From: Pseudomonadota bacterium
GTDB taxonomy: Bacteria > Pseudomonadota > Gammaproteobacteria > Burkholderiales > Burkholderiaceae_B
Length of the DNA: 64,000 nucleotides
Assembly: GCA_023423975.1 (NCBI GenBank)
Contig: JAFAEO010000001.1
Location: 248,001 to 312,000 of the forward strand
Direction: 5' to 3'
Shown piece after piece: positions 52,328 to 60,264 of the stretch (positions are counted from its first letter, which is position 1; each line of letters opens with the position of its first letter). The position numbers and the translations under genes were made by a program. The notes beneath the pieces were generated by a model. That model did not search any database. It worked only from the letters and a program-made list of their open reading frames with translations, and was not told the origin of the DNA.

Positions 52328-53140
52328 TTAATGAATCATCAATCTGTCGGGGTCGGGCGCCACGCCGAACCATTTGCGATAGATATCGGCGTACTGTCCC
52401 GACTGTATCGTCTCGCGCAGCGCCGCATTCACCCGCTGCGTCAGCGCACTGTGCTTGGGAAACGCCATAGCATAAAAATTGTTTCCAGTGACCACGGTAT
52501 CGACCACTTTGACCAGCCCTTTACCCTTATTGGCCGTGTAATACCGCACATTTGCCGTGTCATGCACCAGTGCATCCAGACGACCGGCGGCCAGCTCAAG
52601 ATACGGAAAACCGCCATCCATGTTCTGGAAATAGCTTGTCCTTGCCGTTGGCACGGTGCGGCTGACATATTCCACCGCATCGGTACCGCGCTTGAGCCCT
52701 ATCCGCTTGCCCGCTAGGTCGCCAAAGCGCTCGATATCGGTATTGTCCTGGGCCACGACCAATGAAATATCGCTGCGGAAATACGGATCGGAAAAGTCCA
52801 TGCTCCGCTCCCTATCCTGCGTAATGGAAATACCCGCGATGGCCATGTCCACTTTGCCGGCAGTCAGATTTGCGAAGATATTGGAAAAATCCATGGGTAG
52901 CAAAGAATAGGATACGCCCATGCGCTTGGTGACAAGATCGAGCAGATCCATGTCAAAGCCAGCATATTTACCGTTCTCCTTGAATTCAAACGGCAAAAAG
53001 GCGGTATCTGTGGCCACGACAAGTGTTTCTGCCCGCGCCGCGCGGGCGCCTGGCGGCATCACTGAATACAGCATCAGAAAAGCGAATGCTGCCACAGCCA
53101 GGCCAATAGACGTGCGACGTGAGCAGTGCCGTTGGTTCAT
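52328..53140 (-). CDS. Amino-acid-type substrate-binding protein (SBP_bac_3)
   Basis: The product is 270 aa. A signal peptide (GLAVAAFAFLMLYSVMPPGARA) is followed by the GlnH-like SBP_bac_3 fold: VVATDTAFLPFEFKENGKYAGFDMDLLDLV, DMAIAGISITQDRERSMDFSDPY and GKRIGLKRGTDAVEYVSR. It binds a polar amino acid or an analogue in the periplasm. Its ATG overlaps the tauY stop in a TGATG arrangement, so it is translated with tauY. No permease or ATPase of its type is beside it; it may feed the TauBC permease or another transporter. The ligand is unknown. Confidence 0.88.
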   Translation of the reverse strand: MNQRHCSRRTSIGLAVAAFAFLMLYSVMPPGARAARAETLVVATDTAFLPFEFKENGKYAGFDMDLLDLVTKRMGVSYSLLPMDFSNIFANLTAGKVDMAIAGISITQDRERSMDFSDPYFRSDISLVVAQDNTDIERFGDLAGKRIGLKRGTDAVEYVSRTVPTARTSYFQNMDGGFPYLELAAGRLDALVHDTANVRYYTANKGKGLVKVVDTVVTGNNFYAMAFPKHSALTQRVNAALRETIQSGQYADIYRKWFGVAPDPDRLMIH

Positions 53141-54510
53141 CAGATCACCTCATCTCTCAGGTAATACCAGTGATAGAGCATGGCCTGTCCGAGACGCCGG
53201 AAAGGAGAAAACAGATGGCCTGGCAGCGGCGAATTGTAAATGGGCAGATCCCATTGTGCCCCGTCCTGCCCCACAATGCGCTGCGCCAGACGTCGCCCTG
53301 CCCATGCCGAGGAAGACACACCGTTACCGCCATAGCCAAACGAATAGTACAGCGACAACGAGGGATCGGGCTGAACAATTCGCGGCATCATATCGTGGCT
53401 GACATCCACCCACCCGCTCCAGTTGTACGCAATGGGCACCCCTTCGAGCGATGGGAATTTGCGGTAAAGACCTTTTTTGAGCAAATCCAGATGCTTGGGA
53501 TTGGCTGCATCCTTGCCGGTAATTGCACTGCGGCTGCCAATCTGCACGGAACCATCAGGCAACAGACGATAGTAAAAGCGCAGCGTACGGGTATCGGTAA
53601 TGAACACGGTTGATTTGAGTCCGGCCTCGGCCAGTTCCTGCTTGGTCAGCGGACGGGTCACCATGGAATTGGACTGGATCGGCATCAACTTGGAACGCGT
53701 TGTGGTATGTACGCCTTGCGTTGTATAACCACCTGTGGCAAAAGCCACCTTGCGCGCCTTGACGATGCCGCCAGGCGTGTGCAAATAGTGCAGGCCATCG
53801 CGCGTTTCCACTTTCATGACCGGACTGGACGTATGCACCTTGACGCCCAGTTCCCGCGCGCGTCGCAGATAACCAAAAGCCAGCTTCAGCGGGTGCACGC
53901 CGACGCCCTGGGGCTCCCATAAGGCAGCCTTGGCTTCCTGATCGTTCACATATTCTTCGCACAGCTCATCCCGACTGAGCATGCGCGTCTTGTAGCCGAA
54001 GACGTCATTCATCACCCGGCTTTCATTGCGCAGAAAATCAATTTTCTTGTCACGGTGTGCTGTGTATAGATGGCCACCTGTTTGCGCATCACAATCGAAT
54101 TGCGCTACCAGTGACTCCCAGTACTCGAAACCGGAGCGGATTTCTGCATCAAGCCGTTTGGCTGTCTGCTCGCCCCATTTGGCAATCCACTGGGAACGGT
54201 ACAGACGACCCATGGCATTCTGTCCCTGCCCGCCATTTCGGCTGGTGCATCCCCAGGCAGCCGCATTGGCTTCCAGGACTACCACCTCGGCATGATGATC
54301 CTGGGCCAGATGCAGCGCAGTAGACAGCCCGGTAAAGCCGGAACCTACCACAACCACATCTGCAATCAGCCCATCCGGTGCCGGACCGTCATCGGGCGGC
54401 GGCTCGCCTGCCGTGGCAACCCAGTACGTCGGCGCGTACTGCTGGCCCTGTGTAGGGATATCGGTAAGCGGATCAAACAGCGGATCGTATGCGCGCATCA
54501 AAGTTGCCAT
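53140..54510 (-). CDS. tauY: Taurine dehydrogenase large subunit (FAD-dependent DAO family)
   Basis: The product is 456 aa. The FAD dinucleotide fold is VVVVGSGFTGLSTALHLAQ near 50, then GCTSRNGGQGQNAMGRLYRSQW near 86, and a C-terminal FAD-proximal region SYYSFGYGGNGVSSSAWAGRRLAQRI (written LSLYYSFGYGGNGVSSSA near 398 in part). It belongs to the DadA/glycine-oxidase group. Next to the NTF2-like TauX it matches the tauXY pair that oxidises taurine to sulfoacetaldehyde and ammonia with a respiratory acceptor. The ATG at 54510 is 14 bases after tauX. It is upstream of, and coupled to, the SBP_bac_3 gene. Confidence 0.85.
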   Translation of the reverse strand: MATLMRAYDPLFDPLTDIPTQGQQYAPTYWVATAGEPPPDDGPAPDGLIADVVVVGSGFTGLSTALHLAQDHHAEVVVLEANAAAWGCTSRNGGQGQNAMGRLYRSQWIAKWGEQTAKRLDAEIRSGFEYWESLVAQFDCDAQTGGHLYTAHRDKKIDFLRNESRVMNDVFGYKTRMLSRDELCEEYVNDQEAKAALWEPQGVGVHPLKLAFGYLRRARELGVKVHTSSPVMKVETRDGLHYLHTPGGIVKARKVAFATGGYTTQGVHTTTRSKLMPIQSNSMVTRPLTKQELAEAGLKSTVFITDTRTLRFYYRLLPDGSVQIGSRSAITGKDAANPKHLDLLKKGLYRKFPSLEGVPIAYNWSGWVDVSHDMMPRIVQPDPSLSLYYSFGYGGNGVSSSAWAGRRLAQRIVGQDGAQWDLPIYNSPLPGHLFSPFRRLGQAMLYHWYYLRDEVI

Positions 54511-54524
54511 GACGATGCTCCTGC

Positions 54525-54917
54525 CTATTTTCCGGCCGCAATCGCAGGACGGTTCTTGCGAAATGCGTTCTTCACAAGAATCTTTCCGTCTTTGAATGTG
54601 AACAGGTCCACCATATTGGCCTCAATGCGAGCGCCATCTTTCTGGGTGCCGGTAAACGTCGTTTCCGATACCCCACGATCGCCACTGATCCAATGCTTGC
54701 CATTGAGCCATTGCGCGTCCGGAATGTTTTCCCAGGCTGCCTGAAAAGCCTTTCTTACCGCTTCACGCCCTTCAATCCGATTGCCGCAAACCTGATCGCC
54801 GGCCACGGTTTCAAAAACACAATCGTCATGCATGAACGACATCAGGGCTTCAATGTCATGGTCGTTCCATGCCTGGGAAAAGCCCTCAAGGGTCTGGATA
54901 GTTACCGCATTACTCAT
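54525..54917 (-). CDS. tauX: Taurine dehydrogenase small subunit (NTF2-like)
   Basis: The product is 130 aa with a SnoaL/NTF2-like fold: FSQAWNDHDIEALMSFMHDDCVFETVAG near 14-40, IEGREAVRKAFQAAWENIPDAQW and IEANMVDLFTFKDGKILVKNAFRK. In bacteria with TauXY the small subunit has this size and fold. The likely role is a partner that supports the flavoprotein rather than catalysis by itself. GGAG precedes the ATG. It opens the unit tauX-tauY-SBP-tauABC. The putative operator with CTGGAC-type repeats lies just upstream. Confidence 0.8.
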   Translation of the reverse strand: MSNAVTIQTLEGFSQAWNDHDIEALMSFMHDDCVFETVAGDQVCGNRIEGREAVRKAFQAAWENIPDAQWLNGKHWISGDRGVSETTFTGTQKDGARIEANMVDLFTFKDGKILVKNAFRKNRPAIAAGK

Positions 54918-54974
54918 TTTGCATTCTCCTGCTTTGATATTTCAATCAAAGATAGAAGAAGTTTGCCATATGGT

Positions 54975-55013
54975 CTAGGTCCAGTTTAAAGACTTCGTTG
55001 AGTCCAGATCCAG
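54975..55013 (-). promoter_or_regulatory. CTGGAC direct repeats upstream of tauX, putative TauR site
   Basis: On the minus strand CTGGACTCAA (55007-54998) is followed after 13 bases by CTGGACCTAG (54984-54975), with start points 23 bases apart. A partial CTGGATCT overlaps the first repeat (55013-55006). MocR regulators commonly bind such direct repeats, and from memory TauR of Rhodobacter recognises CTGGAC-type repeats; this memory should be checked. Confidence 0.55.
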
Positions 55014-55186
55014 CCGGTAGCAATGCGCCAGAATTGCTCATTTGTGCGCCAGCACAAAGCGCCTGGGCATTGCAGCGTATCTGCCGGCACAATGGTAGTG
55101 CATAAGGGGCACGCCGGTTGTGCGCTGCGCTATTGCGGTACAGGAGGCATGCACGAAAACAGGACGATGAGCGCGCATAAGTCCAG

Positions 55187-56452
55187 TCAGTCCAGCGTAT
55201 CGCTCCAGATATTTTTTGCCCAGGAGCGCGCATCGGTACCCTCTTTTTCGGACGGGTACGCGGATAAGCCGCCGCCTTGGGCCGATACCATGTCCTTTTT
55301 TTTCGGGTCGTATCGGTAAACGTTGGCCACGTGCATGGCCGATGTATCGTCTACATAGCTGTAGCAGGTATTGGCAAACACCGGAAGCGGATCGGGTTGA
55401 ACGCCAGCCAGACGCGCGATCATGCTGCTGGCGCATACTTTGGCCTGGGAGTTGGCGATGTGGGCCGACTTTGGCAGACCCGAATCGACAGAATCACCCA
55501 GCAAATGCACGCCAGACACCTTGCGCGACTCATACGTCACAAAATCCACATCACACCAGCGACCCTCGCTGTTGGCCAAACCGGTATCCAGCGCCAGCCG
55601 GCCTGCCGCCTGGGGCGGAATGACATTCAATACATCGACCTTCCAGGTATCGAAGACTGTTTTGACGATCCGGCTATCGACATCAATAGCAGATAGCTCG
55701 CTACCCGGCTGATAATCTATAAGTCCCGCATACTGCTCGGCCCAGTTGCGCTCAAACAGCGCGCGCTTGGACGTAATGCCAGGATTGGCGTCCAGAACCA
55801 GCACCTTGCCTGTAGGATTGTGCTGTTTGAGATACCAGGCCACTTGACAGGCTCGCTCGTAAGGCCCGGGTGGACAGCGATACGGTAGTGGCGGTACAGT
55901 AATGGCAAAAACACCCCCCTTGCGCATGTGCTGCAGTTGCCGGGCCAGCGCCTGCGTTTGCGGGCCGGCTTTCCACGCATGAGGAACCTGCGCCTTTGCC
56001 GCGTCGGTCTGCGCCATGGGCAACTGAGAATAGTCAAAACTAATGCCCGGCGCCATAATCAGATAATCATAGGGAAGCGGCCCGGCTGCAGTACGTACCT
56101 GCTTGCGGTCCGCATCGATTGCCAACACCGTTTCCTGGCACACTGTCACACCATGCTTGCGAATCAGGCTGTCATAGGAACGGGTAATCGCTGACAGCGG
56201 AACAGACCCGCCCAGTACCAGATTGCTGGTCGGACAGGAAACAAACTGCGCATTCTGTTCAATCAGCGTGACCGGCAGTTGGTATTCGCTCCACATGCGC
56301 AGGTATTTTGCTGCCGTCGCGCCCGCAAAACCGGCACCCACAATGACAACACGCGCCTGTCGCAAACTGCGCGCGGTGCTTGCACTCAATGGCCAGACAC
56401 CGGCACCAAGCCAGGCCGCCCCCAAGGTATGAATAAATTCCCTGCGCTTCAT
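55187..56452 (-). CDS. fccB: Flavocytochrome c sulfide dehydrogenase flavoprotein subunit
   Basis: The product is 421 aa. It has a twin-arginine-type signal (MKRREFIHTLG) and an FAD fold at VVIVGAGFAGATAAKYLRMW near 35. Two redox-active cysteine regions of FccB/SoxF are present: CP in YRCPPGPYERACQ (Cys 193) and the C-terminal FANTCYSYVDDT. The C-terminal segment VYRYDPKKKDMV is typical. It oxidises sulfide (or a protein-bound sulfane) and passes electrons to a cytochrome c, here probably the product at 56556-56885. It ends the module that starts at 58611; the gap to the cytochrome gene is 103 bases. Confidence 0.9.
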   Translation of the reverse strand: MKRREFIHTLGAAWLGAGVWPLSASTARSLRQARVVIVGAGFAGATAAKYLRMWSEYQLPVTLIEQNAQFVSCPTSNLVLGGSVPLSAITRSYDSLIRKHGVTVCQETVLAIDADRKQVRTAAGPLPYDYLIMAPGISFDYSQLPMAQTDAAKAQVPHAWKAGPQTQALARQLQHMRKGGVFAITVPPLPYRCPPGPYERACQVAWYLKQHNPTGKVLVLDANPGITSKRALFERNWAEQYAGLIDYQPGSELSAIDVDSRIVKTVFDTWKVDVLNVIPPQAAGRLALDTGLANSEGRWCDVDFVTYESRKVSGVHLLGDSVDSGLPKSAHIANSQAKVCASSMIARLAGVQPDPLPVFANTCYSYVDDTSAMHVANVYRYDPKKKDMVSAQGGGLSAYPSEKEGTDARSWAKNIWSDTLD

Positions 56453-56555
56453 CGTTGATGTCCCGTCTGTTTACTGAAATGCCGCAAGCCATGGAGCAAC
56501 TGAATGGTTATTGCAATTGAAATAACTTTAGAATTAACGCCAGGACAGGAGCAGG

Positions 56556-56885
56556 TCATTGGTGCGTGGGCAAGGCCGAAAAATAGACAGCCAGACGCTC
56601 TATTTCATCTGCGGTCAACCCCCGGGCGTGCTGCGTCATGACATCTGTGTCCGTCTTGCTGGTACGAAACGCCATCATGCGTGACAGAAAATGCGTAACA
56701 GACATGCCCGCCAGACTTGGCGTTTGCGCCACACTGATTCCGTTCGTACCATGACAGGCAGCACAGGATGCGGCCAGAACACGGATATGCAAATCAGGCT
56801 GTGGCGTCTGTGCCATTGCCTGCGTGGTGCCCAGGAGCAATGCCAGAATCCATAACCGCATGGCAATATCGGTCCTTATGATCAT
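56556..56885 (-). CDS. Monohaem cytochrome c, sulfide dehydrogenase type
   Basis: The product is 109 aa if it starts at 56885, or 101 aa from the ATG at 56861. A signal peptide (RLWILALLLGTTQAMAQ) is followed by one haem site SCAACHGTNG near 41. The C-terminal part MMAFRTSKTDTDVMTQHARGLTADEIERLAVYFS is close to the FccA family, including the axial Met region. It should take electrons from the FccB flavoprotein in the periplasm. It is 8 bases downstream of the MBL gene and precedes fccB, so they are one transcript. The 56885 start has AGGG 6 bases upstream. Confidence 0.87.
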   Translation of the reverse strand: MIIRTDIAMRLWILALLLGTTQAMAQTPQPDLHIRVLAASCAACHGTNGISVAQTPSLAGMSVTHFLSRMMAFRTSKTDTDVMTQHARGLTADEIERLAVYFSALPTHQ

Positions 56886-56893
56886 ATTCAGCC

Positions 56894-57814
56894 CTATTGC
56901 CATTCCATTTTCGGAAACAACAAGTTCACATTGCGCGGATTGATGACATCAAAAAGCTGCCATTTGTCCTTTTCCTGCGCTGCCGCGTGCTGCATCACTT
57001 CACTCATGTCCTTGCCCTGCTTGATGCCCTGCGCAATATCCGATTGCAGTGTCTGCAAATAGCGCCGCTGCGCATCCCAGGCCGCGGCCTGGTCTGTCGG
57101 ACTGGGACCATGCCCTGGCACCAATCGCGCCACTGGCTTCTGCCTGATTGTATCGATCACCTGGATCCAGCCTTTGAGATCGCCATCAATGGAAGGTGTG
57201 CGTTCAGTAAATAGCAGATCGCCGGTCCATAGCGTTTTTGTCTGTTCGTCAAGAACCGTCAGATCTGTGGTGCTATGAGCCGAAGGCCAGCTTTGCAGCA
57301 ACAAAGTTCGCCCGCCCAGGTCCAATGGCTGCGGTTCTGAGATTTTGATGGTCGGCAAGACAATCGTGTTCTTGCCGCCGTCGGCCCGCGCTGGCGCCGC
57401 ACGCAGGTAGGCATCCTGGCTTTCATACATGGCCGACGCCAATTGTGCATGCCCGACAAACCGGACCTTGTCGCCGACAAATGCTGCATTTCCCAGGATA
57501 TGGTCGGGATGAACATGCGTGTTGATGACATAGCGGATCGGCAACGGCGTGGTCTTTGCCACGGCCTGCGCAAGCGCGCTGCCGATATCGAACGAGCCAC
57601 CTGTATCAATAACAGCTACGGCTTGGTCTCCAACCACGAACCCGATATTGGCAATATCACCATCGTAATCAGGTTCATCAAAATCCCGATGCGCGCCCTG
57701 ATGTACATAAACTCCCGGGGCCACTTCATGCATCTCCAATGGTGCGGCAGTGGCCACGGCGCAGGCCGCTATCAGTACCCATGGCAGCATAAACCGAAAA
57801 AAACCAGCACGCAT
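56894..57814 (-). CDS. Exported metallo-beta-lactamase fold hydrolase (SoxH/quinoprotein-relay type)
   Basis: The product is 306 aa. A signal peptide (LPWVLIAACAVATAAPLEM) is followed by the zinc-binding NTHVHPDHILGNAAFVG near 98-113 (H100, H102, D104, H105), then SWPSAHSTTDLTVLDEQTKTLWTGDLLF and VPGHGPSPT for the remaining ligands. This resembles the SoxH or quinoprotein-relay zinc metallohydrolases, which are linked to SoxYZ-like carriers. Its ATG overlaps the stop of the fused soxYZ gene (TAATG) by one base. The reaction is not known; release of a group from the carrier is a reasonable idea. Confidence 0.87.
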   Translation of the reverse strand: MRAGFFRFMLPWVLIAACAVATAAPLEMHEVAPGVYVHQGAHRDFDEPDYDGDIANIGFVVGDQAVAVIDTGGSFDIGSALAQAVAKTTPLPIRYVINTHVHPDHILGNAAFVGDKVRFVGHAQLASAMYESQDAYLRAAPARADGGKNTIVLPTIKISEPQPLDLGGRTLLLQSWPSAHSTTDLTVLDEQTKTLWTGDLLFTERTPSIDGDLKGWIQVIDTIRQKPVARLVPGHGPSPTDQAAAWDAQRRYLQTLQSDIAQGIKQGKDMSEVMQHAAAQEKDKWQLFDVINPRNVNLLFPKMEWQ

Positions 57815-58611
57815 TACTGCACCGTCACATCTGTTTCATGACGAAAGTGTTTGCCTTCGTTGTCCTCTGCCAACACCGTGAGCTTCCCACTTTTCTCAGG
57901 TACGAAGAAGAACCGGAAATTCGGATCTTCGCTAATACCAATATATGTGTCAGCCCGCATTATCGGCTTATCGTTATAGCGGATGTCTATCTTCTTGATG
58001 AAATAGGCTGGACGAAAGCCCTGAGTCATCAGGTCGCGCTGCAAACCGGTGTTCATGGGATGGCGTATCATCAAACGTCCCTGCGCCGGTTTGCCGGCAT
58101 GAACGGGATCAACAGCGGCAAGCTTCATTTGCCCGGCAGTCTTTTTGGCGGCATTCACATCGCCACCGACCGTGCCGCCACAGCCACCCGATGCCTTGAC
58201 CGGCACCGCGTTGCGAAAATAGCGGCCATCGCTGGTTTCTGCCACAACGTGCACGTAGTCATCTACTTCAAGCCGAATACGGGTAGCAATATCGACCTTG
58301 CCGCTATCGGGCGTAAAGTGAAAGACAGCGGTCAGCGGCACCGGATTTTCCGGCACAACCAGTGTCACGCTCTTGATGTAATCATCCTTTGTTGCCGGAT
58401 AGTCGATGGAAAATGCAAACGGCACCTGCGCGCCGCTGGCCGCTCTTTTGGGGGCGTCAATATGAATAAAGGGGCCGTCCTCAAGCGTTTTCCCGGAAAA
58501 AAAGCTGCTGTTTACCTTATCCCAGGCAGGCGCATCGACCCCGGCCAACGAGGGTGAAGACAGTGAGATGATCATGACAGAACTGATCAGCATGACTGAT
58601 TTGCGTAACAT
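57814..58611 (-). CDS. soxYZ: Fused SoxY-SoxZ sulfur carrier protein
   Basis: The product is 265 aa, with a signal peptide (VMLISSVMIISLSSPSLAG). The SoxY part ends with KASGGCGGTVGGDV near 140-150, which holds the sulfur-carrying Cys 144 within GGCGG. In normal SoxY this motif is the very C-terminus, but here it is followed by a SoxZ domain (GRLMIRHPMNTGLQRDLMTQGF, ADTYIGISEDPNFRFFFVPEKSGKL). Such fusions are known as quinoprotein-associated SoxYZ-like carriers. The ATG at 58611 has GGAGG upstream; the frame to 58857 is rejected. It starts the four-gene module. Confidence 0.9.
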   Translation of the reverse strand: MLRKSVMLISSVMIISLSSPSLAGVDAPAWDKVNSSFFSGKTLEDGPFIHIDAPKRAASGAQVPFAFSIDYPATKDDYIKSVTLVVPENPVPLTAVFHFTPDSGKVDIATRIRLEVDDYVHVVAETSDGRYFRNAVPVKASGGCGGTVGGDVNAAKKTAGQMKLAAVDPVHAGKPAQGRLMIRHPMNTGLQRDLMTQGFRPAYFIKKIDIRYNDKPIMRADTYIGISEDPNFRFFFVPEKSGKLTVLAEDNEGKHFRHETDVTVQ

Positions 58612-58987
58612 GTGAACCTCCTCAATGAACATGTTCCGTTCTCTGTACTTTACCGCGGCGTGATTGGCGCGCGAGGCATTTTTTATACTGTAATTTTGTT
58701 GCGGTTCTATGCGAACTTGGCAGATATGACTATAACAATATACATCTAATTGTCGGACTGAGACAGGAACGTACCCATTGCAGAGAAAAGAGGAAAAACA
58801 GCTGATTTTTGCCCAGTGCACTATTGCGACCGTACCCTGGCCACGGTTGGATAACAAAAGGGTACTGCAGGCCGACGCAACTGGTTAAGATTGGCGCTGC
58901 TGCTCTGGTCGTGAGCAAGCACGCAGGTTGCTGCGTGCACCTAATCACTCACGAGCGGCTCTTGCATAACCTGGACTGCAGGCCCCG
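58612..58987. other. Intergenic region upstream of soxYZ
   Basis: I see no gene in these 376 bases. An AT-rich stretch near 58680-58750 could be the soxYZ promoter. A perfect 8-bp hairpin, GCACGCAG-GTTG-CTGCGTGC (58919-58938), lies about 50 bases beyond the stop of the lipoprotein gene at 58988 on the minus strand; it has no T tract but could be a transcript end. Confidence 0.45.
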
Positions 58988-59494
58988 TTAATGCAGCGAG
59001 CCCCAGCGCTTGACCGATGGTTCTGCCTGGGCCCACAGCCAATACTGTCCGTTCTTGCAAACGTCCAGCGTGTACCAGTGCTCGGCTGGCCTGCCATCTA
59101 CCATGCCCTCTACCGAGAACAGGGCCTTTTTGCAGGTTGTGAGGGCATTGACCGATTCGCTGACAACGATTGTGCGTCCTTTGTTGTTTCCGTATGGCAC
59201 CGGCTGCTCAACCCGCCAGTGCCGCTGTTCTCCAGGTACGCTCTGCGCTATTGCATTTGCAATTTCCTGCTGCTCTGCTGCACTGAACCGCTTCATTACA
59301 TATTTGACGCCTGCATCTACTGCGGCGTTAGTGGCAATCGCGACAGTCAGACCCAGCGCCGGATTGCCCGTTACCGATGATGTCGCCGCACCGGCTGTAA
59401 GGCCCGGCAACGTCGCGATCAATGAACAACCGGCCAGGCTGGCGGCGGCACAAACGCCAAGTGTCATTATTGTGAGGCTGGCGCGTAACCGCAT
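58988..59494 (-). CDS. Predicted lipoprotein, paralogue of the upstream gene
   Basis: The product is 168 aa. The signal peptide ends in the lipobox LAGC near 22 (SLTIMTLGVCAAASLAGCS). A glycine/alanine-rich segment (TAGAATSSVTGNPALGLTVAIATNAAVDAG) could insert in a membrane. The rest includes HWRVEQPVPYGNNKGRTIVVSE and ends in QYWLWAQAEPSVKRWGSLH. I do not recognise a named family. The last part matches the tail of the next protein upstream, 59494-60102 (WATAEPAVSRWGALQ). Its ATG overlaps that gene's stop (TAATG). Function is unknown; an outer-membrane anchored role is inferred. Confidence 0.72.
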   Translation of the reverse strand: MRLRASLTIMTLGVCAAASLAGCSLIATLPGLTAGAATSSVTGNPALGLTVAIATNAAVDAGVKYVMKRFSAAEQQEIANAIAQSVPGEQRHWRVEQPVPYGNNKGRTIVVSESVNALTTCKKALFSVEGMVDGRPAEHWYTLDVCKNGQYWLWAQAEPSVKRWGSLH

Positions 59495-60102
59495 TACTGC
59501 AAGGCCCCCCAGCGGCTGACTGCCGGCTCTGCCGTGGCCCATGCCCAGCGTGGCCCGTCCTTGCAGATCGAGGCCACATAAAATTCGTTGCGGGGCACCG
59601 AATTTTCTTCGGAGTCGACCGAATAGACAATTTCCTTGCATTCCAGCAGACCCTGGCTGATCACACGGCTGACCGTCACCCGGCCCTGCTCATTGGGCTC
59701 CATGGGGATGGAATGAATCGACTTCCAGTTGGCCACCTCGCCTTCTTTCAATTTGCCGGCCGCGGTGGCGATCACTTCCTGGGTATAGCCATGCATTTCG
59801 CGCTGCACATATTGCACGGCAGATCGAGTGGCCGCCTGAACGCCAACACCGATACCGGTAGTGATTGCCGCATTATCCGTAACTTTTTGCGCGAGCGCGG
59901 CACCGGCGATCCCGGCACCGGCGGAAGAGCCCTCCAGCACCAGCGACTGGCAGCCTGCCAGCCCCATTGCGAGCGACACGCCCATCAGCCTGAACGCGAT
60001 ACCAGGGCGACGCAGTATGCCGATTGCACCGGCTTGCTGCGCAGCAGCCCGGAACACGCAACATGCGAACATGTATAAAATATTTAATATGCGCAAAATC
60101 AT
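59494..60102 (-). CDS. Predicted lipoprotein, paralogue of the downstream gene
   Basis: The product is up to 202 aa. A likely lipobox is LAMGLAGCQSL, but it stands near residue 50 if the ATG at 60102 is used, which is too far in; the true start is probably closer to the lipobox, perhaps a non-ATG codon. The later part holds SAGAGIAGAALAQKVTDNAAITTGIGVG (Gly/Ala-rich) and ends in WAWATAEPAVSRWGALQ, like its neighbour. It starts a two-gene unit. No ribosome binding site is evident before 60102. Function is unknown. Confidence 0.65.
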   Translation of the reverse strand: MILRILNILYMFACCVFRAAAQQAGAIGILRRPGIAFRLMGVSLAMGLAGCQSLVLEGSSAGAGIAGAALAQKVTDNAAITTGIGVGVQAATRSAVQYVQREMHGYTQEVIATAAGKLKEGEVANWKSIHSIPMEPNEQGRVTVSRVISQGLLECKEIVYSVDSEENSVPRNEFYVASICKDGPRWAWATAEPAVSRWGALQ

Positions 60103-60264
60103 GCACTTAGAATAGTTTGTTGATAAAGTGCATTATATTGGCATCCGGCACTAAATGAACATCAAGAAGCGTCAGGAAGTTGTAATCAGATGTTGGCCGG
60201 GCTCATGCTGCCTGAATCCGAGCCCGGCTACGTACCCAGCCGGTTGAGTTCAGTTTTCACGGAT

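Noticed and set aside
53119..53613. Plus-strand frame opposite tauY
   Set aside because: It lies within a well-supported flavoprotein gene and shows no motif.
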